A stretch of DNA of 64,000 bases from Antedon mediterranea. Its lineage: Eukaryota > Echinodermata > Crinoidea > Comatulida > Antedonidae. Shown here piece after piece: positions 33,279 to 45,617 of the stretch. Every line of letters begins with the position of its first letter. Position 1 is the first letter of the stretch. The stretch is from NCBI RefSeq assembly GCF_964355755.1, contig NC_092672.1, positions 3,224,001-3,288,000 of the forward strand, in the 5' to 3' direction. A model generated the notes under the pieces. That model was not told where the DNA came from. It saw only the letters and a program-made list of their open reading frames with translations, and ran no database searches. A program made the position numbers and the translations under genes.

Positions 33279-35418
33279 AACATTTACGACCAAAAACCAA
33301 ACGGCTCTCTTTCCAGAGCCACCAAAATATCCTAAAGAGATTTGATTGCTTTCACTTATAACCTAAATATTATGATATACACCACATTCTTTTAAATTAA
33401 TTCATTTACGAAACAATACAAATAGTGCAATATTTTTTAATAATTTGCTTTTGTTTCAAAATTGCAAAGAAAAAGGTATTATACACGTGAACAGTTAATA
33501 TGTATATCAAAGATTATTCCTGATAATATGTAATTCAGTGCTGATGTAATTAAAACATTGCTTATCAAAGAAAATATACTTCGATGGTTGAAGGAGTTGG
33601 AAAATAATCAATTCATCTTTTATGATGTTTAATATCTTGATGCTTTGATTGAGTGCATGCCACTAATTAAATGCAACTGGTGTTGATTATCAATTAATCG
33701 ATTTGCCCTCCTACGTTGTTTTTAGGTTCGATTCACTTCACCTTATAATTTGATTGTATATGTATTACAACTTATAAATGTGCCCAGTTACAAATGTTTG
33801 AACCTTTGAATTCGACATACGAAATCTACTGAACTTAATGAAAAACAAACGACGATAAAGTGATCAGGCAACTTTGCACATGTTATAATTCACTTTCGAA
33901 CTTTATTTGTTCATCTTCAGGAATGCATGACATGAAAAACTAACTTTTATTTCTCACAATAATACAAAAACAATTGCTTTTATTGTTTACCATATAACAT
34001 TTGACTGAAAGAAAGAAAGCAAGAAAAAAAGCGCAATTTTTGTATTTGTCACCAAAATTAAACACAGGTCAGCAACAGCTGTTGCATTACAGCATGCAGC
34101 AGTCGGAATTTACGTCCGCATTGGCTGTATAAGTACGTACGTCAATTTTAGAAACTTAACAATGAGCTGATCGTCGTCATTCCGTTTACTCACTGGCTAA
34201 CATCATAGGATACTGTTTGTGTCTAGAAATAAGATAAAAGGTAGACAAAAAAGGCAGAAGCTCCTCCGATTGGTTTTGAAGGCTTTGAGATGGGACAAAA
34301 GGGTAGGTTTTGCTTGTTTATGGGTTTGTAGTTCTCCATTCCCAGACAGAGACCACCATCACAAGATCACTTCAGAGAAACATCTACAGTACAGGGGTAG
34401 CCCAGTACAGTACTGTAGTTCCAAAATGGAACCCTGGTTGGTCTTATTTTTAAAGCAATGTTTAGATATTATAGAAACAAAATAATTATTTATTTGCTTA
34501 CGTCTTACTGTATATAAAAATGTCTTAATTTTCTACAGGTATGTTAATATTATTTGTTAATAATTGCATGAATAGCAGAGACTGGCAATCACATGCTTAA
34601 TAGATTTTGTAAAATTTGCCCAGTAATTGAAATGATTAAACCTTAGAGAAAGGAGTGTTAACAACCTTTTGCATTCCAGCAAGTAATTTCCCATTCTTAT
34701 TTAAGACTAGCTCAATTGTTCTTTTATTTCAATGGATATTGTGTTATGTAATCAAGCACTATTTAAATACCTTCTTTTTAAAAGTGACTTGTTGTTCTTT
34801 CAATGTATTTAGTTTTGTGTACTGGTACAATATTGTTGCAAGATTGAATCATGCGTACTGCCTCTCATTATTTTACTTGTACATTACTTATGTTACCTAA
34901 AAATATATGTCATGATACTCATGCCTTGTCTTGGACTGAATTCAAAATCATATTTCAAAATTGCATTTGTTTCATTTTAAGTGTAAAGCGCAGAATTGGC
35001 TGTTTTAGAGGAACTGTACGTAGATGTACTGTAAAACAGTACCTTGTATTAGTAGAGGTCAAAGAGACCTATAATATTCCCATCTATAGCTAAGCCAGTC
35101 TAGCTACAGTAGGTCTATGCCTAACCTAGTTTTATGTACTAACAAACATTGTTTTTTTTTTTTTAGGGACACAGATTGTATCCTTTTTTAATAAATTTAA
35201 TTGTTAAATTAATACCCATTAATGTTTTGAGCTTTTTATGTTTGTTTTATTCTTTATTTTATTTATTTACATCTCCCTGCTAGGCCAAATATTAATAGTA
35301 ATAACATAAGGCCAATAATAATAACTTTAGGCTAAATAGACAGGTTCAATAAATAAATATACAGTACCTTTTGTAAATATTAATGACATTTGAAGACTTA
35401 ACTCAAATCATATTACAG
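33279..35418. other. Right-arm non-coding stretch between H1 and TMEM
   Basis: Mirror of 26.3-28.3 kb. No coding exon can be assigned. A possible short TMEM first exon (MGQK.. near 34.29 kb, followed by GTAGGT) has a phase that does not fit the next exon. Confidence 0.4.
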
Positions 35419-36943
35419 AATTCTTCATTACCTTTGCAAATACTCTTGTATTTTAATGGTTGGTATTTTGCATTCTTTTGGATTTGCGAAATTCTTATAT
35501 TTGTATTTAAAGGTACGTAAAACATCTCATTTTTACTAAATTGATAAATAAAAATGATTGAGTAGTGTAGTAATTTTGATTTAGAGTACACCGTATAAAA
35601 GAGAAACATTTTATATATAACTAGGCCTATTGTAGATACATTCAATATAATTATAATATTGTTTGAGTTTGTAACTCAAATTTATCTTTCAAATCATGAT
35701 CTCTTCTCTCAATTCATCCAAACTTGCAAACATAGGCTTGTGCCATTTTTTGTATCAAATTAATTTCATACAGTAGTCTATATTTTAACAGTTTATTTTT
35801 ATTACTTGTTCTGTAGGCAATGTACTTCCTTTCCCTGGTTCCAGCTTAGCAAACGAAATTGTTTTATTATTTATATTATTAGCTGTTGAAACAGTCAGAA
35901 TTTGTATTGGTAAGCAAATCAAATCTATTAATTAATTAATACAGTTTTAATTATACTTTAAACATTTGTTTTCTCCAAATCGATTTAAGAACTGGAAAAA
36001 AAAATGAAAATTATACCTCATAAAAAGTCTGCAATATTTGTTCATACAGTATTAAGCATTGAATGCCAGTAACTTATTCACTTTACATATTTCAATTATT
36101 TTATTTTAGGGACAGAGGGTAATTTAACAGAGAAGATACCCTATCTTGGTGTATCAGTGATGTTATACATACCAGTCTTCTTTGTTTATTTGTATTACCT
36201 TAAGTGGCAAACATACGTGCTACTTGTTGAGGTCTTTTTAAATGTAATTCCAATTATTTTCCTTGCATTGGAATTCATTTTTAGCGTCATCGCCATGATT
36301 ACATTTGCAAGGTAAGTTATCAAGTATTCGGAAACTTCTTTATAAATGTTCAAAAATTTGAATAGCATTTGACTGTATGTACAGTATAAAGCTCTGTCTA
36401 CACTATTATTATGTGACAAAAAAATGTGATGTACCCAAATATGGACACAATGATATCGCTACCATATTTGGGCATATCACTACCATATTTGTGTACATCA
36501 CAGTTTTTTGTCAAACTAATTTGATAGTGTAGACAGCTGTAATCAAGTATTTGGAAACTTCTTTAAAAATGACCAAAAATGTGAATAACATTTTACTACT
36601 GCTTACATGTATAAACTTATTAATATAAATATTTAATATTGTTGCAGTTGTTACATAGCATAATGTACCCTCTGTTCTGCTGTAAATATTATTGTGGACA
36701 ATTATATAAAGATTTGTATATATATATATATATAAACACAACAGGCAAAGAACATTAATTCTAAACCGCCCGGTGATATACTGAAATTTAATTAATTAAT
36801 TTGCAACGATAAAGATGAGGAAATCTGTGAGAATGGGCAAAAGTCGCCCCAACCGAGACTCGAACTCGGACCGTCTGCTTGATATGTATATATATAAATT
36901 ATTAACAAACAAAATAATTTGTTACTTTTCTTTCAGAGCGTGA
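35419..36943 (+). CDS. TMEM216/TMEM80-family membrane protein, right-arm copy (5' exon not found)
   Basis: Exons A 35419-35512, B 35817-35909, C 36110-36311, D 36937-36943 (stop TGA 36941-36943). One frame, 131 residues. It reads NSSLPLQILLYFNGWYFAFF, then VLPFPGSSLANEIVLLF, VETVRICIGTEGNLTEKIPY, YYLKWQTYVLLVEVFLNVIP and ends ITFARA. Family markers are the PLQILxYxNGWY helix 1, the L-P-Y/F-P loop, the GNLTE loop and the QTYVL helix 3. In this family the protein sits in the MKS module of the ciliary gate. Compared with the left copy, exon A differs by one silent base, while B and C differ at 38 bases with only two silent changes. Confidence 0.82.
36389..36537. repeat. MITE family A copy 8
   Basis: Inverted counterpart of 25182-25339. 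The first end has lost part of CACTATCAAAC. Confidence 0.85.
36772..36880 (-). repeat. tRNA-derived SINE remnant, right-arm counterpart
   Basis: The minus strand shows the B box GTCCGAGTTCGAGTCTCGG. Counterpart of 24836-24955. Confidence 0.5.
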
Positions 36944-37102
36944 AGGAAAAAAGAGCACGATACTTGAAGAGAACAAGTTCAGCTGTCTGGAACTCACCTA
37001 TTTTTAGCAAATATTAGTTGTCAACCATTCATGTTACATTATCTTAATAATTATTAATAGTTCATCATTAGAATACTCCACAGTATTATTTTAGTCTACC
37101 TT

Positions 37103-37203
37103 AAGCTCTATCTACACTATCAAACTTTATGTGACAAAAACAATGTGATGTGTGCCCATTTATGGACCATATTTGGGCACGTTTGATAGTGTAGACAGAG
37201 CTT
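37103..37203. repeat. MITE family A copy 9
   Basis: Short copy with both TTAAGCTC ends, flanked by TAGTCTACC/GGTAGACTA on the outside. Confidence 0.85.
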
Positions 37204-38181
37204 AAGGTAGACTAAAATAATACTGTGGAGTATTCTAATGATGGGATGAACAGTTCTTGATTGTAAAGTTACTGTTTTGTGTGTACTGAATGAATTGTAG
37301 ATTATTTGTGCTAATTCATATACCGATAACGACGACAATATGAATCAATGGTATAAAAAGAAAAGGCGAGTGATACTACAGAAAATATTTTGGTTGTTTT
37401 GGCCCAGTTGTATACAAAAGTTTGGAATACTTTACTATTTTGAGCTAGTTGTAAAAAAAAATGTCTTTTTTTAAATATTACCTTTATTTTCCGGGTATAA
37501 TTGTGATTATTAATTTGACAGAGCAGTTCAGTTTGCTTAATGTATTTTCACACCGCACACAATTGTGAATATTTTGTGTTTCATAATGTTAATGCTAATA
37601 CTGTACATTAGTGTAAATTGATAGCATTGGTAGGATACTGCTTAGTGGGTGTGCATGTCAATAATATATATGTGATTTTTTAAATGTAAATTATAACCTA
37701 TTTCTTTAGTCTTGTGTGATAACTTAATTCCCATTCTTTAAACATATTTAAATACAATTTAAGTTTGATTGTCTTATTGGGAAATACCATTATTAATTTA
37801 TGTATGTTTGGTATGTTGATGGCTTAAAATGTATTTTGTTCATAATATGGTTGAGCGATAGATTTGTATATAGCACAAACATTTAAATGTTTAAAACCTG
37901 TGAATTTGTAAGAATTATTGTAAAACGTAAGAAGTGTGTAGAACATGAATTTATTTGATTTCATTATATTGTTTTCAGTGACGGGTGCTCTCTTCATAAC
38001 AAATAAATAGGATGAGATTGAACCTAATTTTGTGTTATTATTTTAATATCTTTGTTACAATTGGAATGATATAGCCAAACGAGAATTGTTACAACGATGA
38101 AAATATAACTCGTAAAATCCGTCAGGCTGCTTTGATATAAACTGCTGAAAAAAAGTACATAAGGCCCATCAAAATAATTAA

Positions 38182-38262
38182 AGAGTGATGTATGTACAGT
38201 AGCCTAAGAGTGATGTATGTACAGTAGCCTATCAAGAGTGATGTATGTACAGTAGCCTATCT
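38182..38262. repeat. About 27-31-bp triplication, right arm only
   Basis: AGAGTGATGTATGTACAGTAG occurs three times in tandem. The left arm has one copy near 23760-23800. Confidence 0.85.
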
Positions 38263-38646
38263 AAAATGTTATCGCAGAACATTTGCTATACACAATAATA
38301 CAAAGAATAAACTGCAACAATATTTGTAATAGAAATGGTACCCTTTGATAGTTCAATCGATATCAAGGAATATGTGGTAAAGAACTTGAGTTACTCTGCT
38401 TAAACGATTATTTCTGAGAATGTAATGCCGTTGTTGCCAGAGACGCTGCTGGAATTATCACAATGGATAATTGTAAATCGCCGCAAATTACTGATGATAC
38501 TCAACGTGTCGTTGACGATACTACAAATACGACTTATTTTGTGAGAACTGAAAGCGAATGGAGACCAAGTAAGTAGTTCAGTAGTCCTTTCTGAGAGTCT
38601 GGATATCGGCGAAAACAAAGGATGTAAATGTTAAGAAAGCATCAGC

Positions 38647-38957
38647 AGTAGTAGTTTTAATATGTATATTGCTGATCTTTCTACCATGATCTCATCCCAC
38701 ATGCCAAAATATGCTGACGACACTGTTCTCTATAGAGTAATAAAATCCCCAGTTGATTGTGACTTTTTACAGGCTGACCTCAACTCTATCATTAAATGGG
38801 GTGAAACAAATCATATGTCCCTCAATCCTGATAAATGTAAAGTCATGGAAATAACCCGCTCGAAAAACAACTCTTTCCAATATTTCATCCTAAATAATCA
38901 AATCAAAACGGTGTCCCACTATAAATACCTTGGAGTTACTTTAACGTCGGATTTATT
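38647..38957 (+). pseudogene. LINE RT palm fragment with YADD
   Basis: Open frame reading MPKYADDTVLYRVIKSP, FLQADLNSIIKWGETNHMSL, NPDKCKVMEITRSKN and HYKYLGVTLTSDLLW. YADD is the catalytic box and LGVTL the thumb. The frame ends abruptly where the direct segmental duplication begins at 38958. Its first part is inside the palindrome, the rest is outside. Confidence 0.88.
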
Positions 38958-39120
38958 ATGGCCAGGTCACCTAACAAAATATGTATTTCCTTTTTGACAA
39001 ACAACAACATTGTATTGACTTCATGAAAAGGGAAATAAAAATGTTTAAAGTGGCCTTTTTTTTGTACTATGTACTATTATAATTAAGTTGGAATTTTTTG
39101 TTTGAGATCATGTCAATACT

Positions 39121-39285
39121 GTATTATTCTGCTGCAGTTACTGCAGTAATTGCATTTTGTTTACTCTTTATTAACCTGTTTATGCAATTATATATCAAGC
39201 TCTTTTCTGGGTACAATACACATTGTTTATTATTGCAGTGACTGTCTCATAAATACATTAGAACAAAAATCATATATTATTTTTT
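39121..39285. repeat. MITE family B copy in segmental copy 2
   Basis: CTGCTGCAGTTACTGCAGTAA left end. The right end is missing relative to 10713-10905. Confidence 0.6.
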
Positions 39286-40047
39286 AATAGAGAATATGAG
39301 ATACTGTATAAACAGTCTGGCACAGATTTAGCAGTTCACAATTTGCACATTCATTTTAGCAACAGTGCGTAACAAATAATAAACCTATTCTTATAAATGT
39401 ATGTTTACGTAACCTATCTTAATGTGATCATAACCACACATTATTATAACAATACAGTACAATTATTCTGGTATAAGGCTTATTTATCAGAAATATATAA
39501 GTCGGTGTTCTTCGTCAATAAAGCCAGTTTTTTTGCTGAAATAACTGTACGAACAGAACTTCAGTTGTTTGTGTGTATGCAAATAGTAGTTTTATATTTA
39601 TTGTATTTTTATGTACAGTAATTGATCTGTATTGGCCAACTATCACAACTGAACAATTGTATGCCACGGAATTTTTAAACATGTTGCATTATAACATAAA
39701 AAAATGAACGCGTGTGAAGCTTTAGAAACACACAAAATGTGTTGCGCTACTGGCGCTCCATAGTTCAGGGTAGCGCCCCTGTACGTTCAAAAACTTTTAA
39801 AAGTTTTTCGCTAAAAAAGGCGGGTGTTCAGATGACCTCGGGCTTTCTAATTGAGGCAAAGACGTTTCCAAATAAGTAAATTTACATGACAAATATTTTA
39901 AATAATTAAATGAACTAGAGGGTGAGCTCGCTTCGCTCGCTCCCCCTCTAGGAAGTGTAGACGATGGTTCTCGGAATGATAAAAATGTTCTCCTTGTATG
40001 TTTTCTGTCGGTTACCATTATTGAAAATGCTTGACATTCGTAAAACT

Positions 40048-41976
40048 CAGGCCCGTAGCCAGGGGGATTTTTTGGAGTTCGGGCGAACCCCCCACCTTTT
40101 TTTGCGCGAATCCCCCTTTTACCAGCGAACCCCCCTTGAAAAACAAAGGCCCCACTTCCAAAATCGTGCAATTACTTATCAATTATAGCAGATTTTTTGG
40201 TCATTTTACTTCTATTGACTATGTTTAAATCGATCGAATATACAGATTGTCCGATGTCAAAGTCACTGCTGAGCGTGAGATCGAGAGATTGTTGAGAGAT
40301 GATGGTTATAAATATGACAGAAAAATGGACTGACCAATCGCGTGCTTCGGCCGGGCTTTTCGGAACGCACAAGATCACGTTCAGTTCAGTTCAATCTTTT
40401 TGGGGATTTTTATTTTTTTCCTGGAAATATTTTTCATTAAACCGTACCAAAGAATTTCACTGTGTAAACTTGAATAAAAATGGTGCTGAGTTAAATTGGT
40501 ACGTGTACGTAGGCCTACCGAATATTTCGGTGTATAAGACGCACTTTTGACACGCAAATTTGACCTCTAAATGTTACCCTAATTAATTTAATTACCTACT
40601 AATACTTAAATTAATTAAAATTAGTGTACTACTCTGCAATGTAGGCCTAGCTAGTTACTCACTTCTGTCTAACCACAGTGTGGTAACAAGTTTATTGAAT
40701 TTTTAGTTAAGGTAAATTGTCATCCTCGACTGTATTAATATTACAGTACGCATTAGATATTCTACCCAGGCCTAGTAATACTCTCTGAACTCGCGGGTGT
40801 GTATTATTATTATATATTCTAGCAGCATGCAGCATCACAGCGCAACACATTTATGGAAGAGTCCATTAATTACGGTGGTGTCACATTTTAATTACACAAT
40901 AACTATTTCCCTTGATCACGGTGGTTTATTTTTATTACATCTCTATGTCAACAATCACATAATTTTATAATCATGTAGGCAATAGTTCGTATGTCAAGCG
41001 ATATCTAAAAGAGTGTGTTGTTATTGTGTTAAGTAGCTTCCCCTAATCTCATAGTGTATATGGCCAACAGTGCTGGACACCAGGCAAGGAGCACATGGTT
41101 AGTGCTCTCCTCTCCTCATATTGCTGTAATGCATGCATGGAAATAGGAAAGATTTTCATATAGGCCTACCCAACATGATATTCCTGGTTCATTATCAGCC
41201 CAAAAAACTGAACATCATTTGGGTTGATTTTATAATGGTCATACACACAATAAGAAGGTATATATTTAAATAATATGAAATTAAAGTTACTTAAATAGAC
41301 ATAGGCTAGCCCTACCCACACAGTGCATCGTAACTGAAACAATATGGGGATTTCCCTTTTCATTGAACGTTCAGTTGAAGTAGAGACTGATTACGATGTA
41401 ATAAAGGCAATCAAACAAAATTATATCATTTGATTCTAATAAATGTCTCAAATATCGTTGTTTTATTATTAAAATACCATTGTTTTGATTGTAAAATGTT
41501 TAAATTTCGGCCTAGAAATAAGTGCGTCTTATGCATCGACTACATAAAAAATACTAATATTTCAGTCTCCGTTATGGGTGCGTCTTATACACAGGTGCGA
41601 CTTGTACACCGAAATATACGGTACTATTTGTTTTTTATGTTTATAGGATAAGAAATTATTTAAGGGCCTAATATAATATACTTTTTTGCAACAATAAAGC
41701 TGTATTTCATGATCAGTACTACTAACTTCCATAATACTGTACTATATAATTTCTCTGCATAATTCAGATTTTAGTAGGTAAAAAATGTCTCTGTAAGCTT
41801 ATTAAAACAACCGAAATTGCTCTGAGAGCCAAAGCTTCCAGGGGCCTTCGCCCCCTGGACCCCGACCGGGGGCCCTTGGCAGCCCCCTGGCCCCCAGCCT
41901 ACAGTTGCTCGCTGCGCTCGCAAAATACTTGGTGTCAAGAAAACCCCCCCTCTGATGCATTCTGGCTACGGGCCTG
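40048..41976. mobile_element. Non-autonomous hAT-like element H-1
   Basis: The terminal repeats CAGGCCCGTAGCCAG and its complement bound the element. The 5-bp target AAACT (40043-40047) is repeated at 41977-41981, and the unoccupied site TAAAACTAAACTACT is intact near 11769. The right 140 bp matches the left end of H-2 in inverse, including the subterminal GCGAGCGAAGCGAGCAA-type palindrome. No transposase. Confidence 0.9.
40516..41623. mobile_element. Nested element with GTGTATAAGACGCAC ends
   Basis: TACCGAATATTTCGGTGTATA and GACGCAC at the left pair with GCGTCTTATAC, ACACCGAAATATACGGTA at the right. It lies inside H-1. The interior is non-coding. Confidence 0.75.
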
Positions 41977-42422
41977 AAACTAAACTACTCTGTTTCACAG
42001 TGTTTTAGATGATTAATAACATTTTAAAGTATAGTGTTTATTGTTTGGTAGGGCCCTTTGGGGAGGCGGAGTTCATTTGAGGGAGGTGCTTATTCGAGGG
42101 ATATAATAATGTAAAAATTTTTAGTTTTAATAATATGGTAACATTTATAATCAAATGAAATCCTCTAATATGAAAAGTGGTAAAAAAGAATAACAAATGC
42201 TTGGTAAATTGTAGATAACAGTGCGATGAATTCTACTACAAATAGTATAATGATTATTATTCAGTGATGTTTTATTGGAGAGGCGTTTATTCAAATAAAT
42301 ACCATCCTAATAATTTGAAACTAACTGCCGTGACATACAGAGTGGGCCCAAGAAAGAAGACATTACGGCTTGCAACATGGGCAGACATCTCGGTCCTAAC
42401 GGGACACAGATTGAGTAAGCTG

Positions 42423-43758
42423 CAGGGGCGCAGCCAGCAAAGAATTAATGGGGGGGTCAACCAATATGCGAGTATTTTGCGAGCGAAGCGAGCAACCATG
42501 GGCTGGGGGCCAGGGGGCCGCCAAGGGCCCCCGGTTGGGCTCCAGGGGGCGAAGCCCCCTGGAAGCTTTGGCGGTCTAGCGCAATCTAGATCATTTGAAT
42601 CGGTTTACGCACACACAAATATGACAATGTTAACACTAATAAACTGAAACAAAGAAAACAAAAACAACTCTCATTTTCATTACAGAACATTTTTATATTC
42701 CAGGCTGCCACAGACAAACACTTTTTTTCTTGCTTGTTTGTTGATTTGTGTAGAGAGGCTAGCTGTAAACTCAGAGGAGGAATTATTTGAATTCCTCCTT
42801 TTTCACCAATACAAAAGTTGCATGAAATGAACGCAGAGTTGCAAAAGTTTGAAAAAAGAAATTAGAATGATAGCATGGAGTGATATTATTAAATGAGAAC
42901 CGTAAGGTTAGAGTTCATACACTGTGCAAGTCCAAGAAGCTATCTTGGCTCCGTGTGTATGTGAGACGCTTATCATACCCAGTACATACAATATTTTGTT
43001 TAAAAATATACCTATTTTGTTCGAATGTATAGTATAGGTGATAGCTTATACATAATTGTAATAACTAACTTCTAAATTATTATCATACATTTTACGTTAG
43101 TTACTATAACGGCGCTCTAGACATCGCGTGATGCATCTTTAAACATAAGTTTGGAACATTCTTCTCGGCTTGGAGACAGAATTCGCGAATGACATTCTCT
43201 GTATTAATGTTCATGTTAAAGTGTATGTTCATGAGGCACAATCCCGAAAGCTGCTCATAAGACATGTGATTTCGCAAACAGGTTTTCGTTCTCCACAAAG
43301 TCGAAAAACTCCGCTCAGCAGACGTTACGGGAATTGGCCTACGCGATTAGAAGAAGTGAACGCACAATCGGAAACACATCTGGATCCGCTAATTTTACAC
43401 AGTCGCTTCTTCCATCACTGAAGCTCGGAATGAAGATGTTCGTGTCTTGGCAGATCATCGCACCAAATTCAAGTTCCTTGAAGACTTCTTCAACATTACA
43501 CTTCACGATAGACTCGGGTGCTACGCCAAATATTTTAAAGCATGACCTGTTATCGGAAGAAAAACGGGTTTTTAACTCGGTTTGTAAATGATCAAGAAGT
43601 TGATTTGGTAATAGTGCTCGGTAGTAATCTTCCACAGTATCTCCAGGATGATTTGATCTGTATTGTTGTCTCATGTTTTTATTTATTTTTTCTAAAAAAA
43701 AAGGGGAGTCAGGACCCCCGTGACCCCCCCTCTCCCCCCTCTACTGGCTGCGCCCCTG
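42423..43758 (-). mobile_element. hAT element H-2 with transposase remnant
   Basis: Ends CAGGGGCGCAGCCAG and exact complement. The 5-bp target AGCTG (42418-42422) is repeated at 43759-43763. The empty site GTAAGCTGGCAGG is preserved at about 12233. The insertion splits the hairpin arm present in segment 1. Confidence 0.92.
43104..43677 (-). pseudogene. hAT transposase C-terminal fragment (ZMYM1/TTF-type)
   Basis: The minus strand reads RQQYRSNHPGDTVEDYYRAL, LPNQLLDHLQTELKTRFSS, then after one frameshift near 43340 PIPVTSAERSFSTLWRTKT and MSYEQLSGLCLMNIH. The last part is the hATC dimerisation domain (SAERSFS..LKT..R..M....L..L.L..I). The N-terminal BED finger and catalytic part are missing. 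It explains why H-2 and H-1 have hAT-like ends. Confidence 0.88.
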
Positions 43759-45371
43759 AGCTGGCAGGAATAACTATAGATTATTCCTGCCAGCTTACTC
43801 AATCAACTATCGGGATTTCACTCGATTTTAAACAAAATGTCTTATCATCAAATCTTCCTATGTAATTTTATAATACTATTTCCCACAATATATTCCGATT
43901 CTTTATGGAGTATATTTAATTTGATCTTTATTAATTTGCAGTATAATTTTTATTTTTTACTACTGTACCTTCACACACGCGCGGCGCGGTTTTTTTCTTC
44001 CTTCTTCCAAAGGGACACTGTATTGATTGATGGAAAGTGCCTGTTTCCAGTCACCTTTAGGGTCAAATATATTATTTTAACTGCTCCCTTGTGTATAAAA
44101 GAGAGAAAATAGTTGAAACCAGGTTGTTGCAAGGTGAACCCGGAAATTACTTTGACCAGCGAAGAATTGAAATTGAGTAGAAAATCTACTGTTGAAATCA
44201 TAAATTGTGTTAAAAAACTCTTTATAAATATCTTCCTCTACTAAGATATAAATATGAAACAATAGCGTCGATGTGAAAACTAATGTTATCAAATCTACGT
44301 TTCGCGGTACATCTGAGGTAGATAAGGTAGGTATCCAAGGCGGAGATTTACCAAAGTTTTTGCATTGTGCTCGCCTATGTCAGAATTAACCATAATTTAT
44401 ATATAGATGAATCAATTGAACCTTTAAAAAAAAAACTTCAGCGCATATGCACGCAATTATTCTCTTTCTGTAGCTTATATTTGTGTGTTATTTTTCAGCT
44501 GCTAGAGTTGATACGCATACTAAATCTTAATCATTTTCAATTTTCTATCATTGAGTGCTACTATCGACGATAGTGGTGGTTATGATCGTACCGGTAGCTA
44601 TATAGTCACCCAAACTCATCATTAGTATTTCTAATTTAGAAAGTGAACTGCTCATAATATTCAAAATTATTCATAGGCTGAATGTATAATCATAGCTAAT
44701 TTGTGTCTTAAGAGGATGTCCACAATAAAGTAATAAGTTTTAATTTAATTGTTATCCTTGGATTGTAATAACTGATTGCATCATGAGTTCAGAGAATCAA
44801 TCTATATGGTTATTTTAATCATTAAGATCACTTCTATATGATTTTTTTGATGCAACGCAATTAAGGACGTGAGCACGCGATTTAGTTGACCAATCACGGC
44901 GGCGCGATGGATCTGTTGTTTGTGTGGTCAATTTCAATTGCGTCGTGAATGCCTACGTTCCATCGTAGCTTGAAACCAATCCTTAAACCTATACATTTAG
45001 TTTATGGTCCATGCTCGGACCCTACTTAGAACAACTTGTCTGAGTTGAAACTTTAAACACATTTAGCCTCAATGCTCCAGCTTTCTTTAATTGTTCTTTT
45101 TCATTAGATATCCGAACATTACTTACTCTCTTCAAATATTTACTCAAAAACCACCCAGGTAGCTTTAAATTAATTCATTTTAAGCACATTCTGACGATTT
45201 CTATTAAATTTGTATTATTCTGGTGGTCAACTTCGGTTGGATGGACCATCCTCATAAAATACATAAACAATAATTAAATAGGTCTAGTAGAAAGATGGAG
45301 GACGTACAACAAAGACAACGCATGAACAAATGTGTTAGATTATTTAAAAAAAAAAAATTCCTGTTTCCACC

Positions 45372-45505
45372 AGTCGTGACATAACAAAACGTTACATGCA
45401 TCCGTCGGGAGTACGAGTTCGAACTTGCTCTACTCCAATACCGGGGTTTCACGAAGCTGCAACTCAACCACAGCCTTACACTGTGCGCTAACTGACCAGT
45501 CGTAT
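45372..45505 (-). repeat. tRNA-derived SINE head (minus), copy in segment 2
   Basis: Paralogue of 13845-13965. The B box reads GTTCGAACTCGTACTCCCG, with a small insertion. Confidence 0.5.
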
Positions 45506-45617
45506 ATGTCAATAAAATGTGAACTTGTAGATAGTTTTAGGTAATCTCTTCTTCCTCGGTCACATTTGCCTAGACTGAAGAAGAGATTACGTTCCTAAAT
45601 GTACTTAACCTAACCTG

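Larger units (their letters stand above)
32663..38732. repeat. Large palindrome, right arm
   Basis: Complement of 23297-29216 plus 30302-30318. Order: LINE thumb, H1 remnant, TMEM216-like gene, RT scrap. The two arms differ by indels, including the two tandem duplications found only on the left and the triplication at 38182 found only here. Confidence 0.9.
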
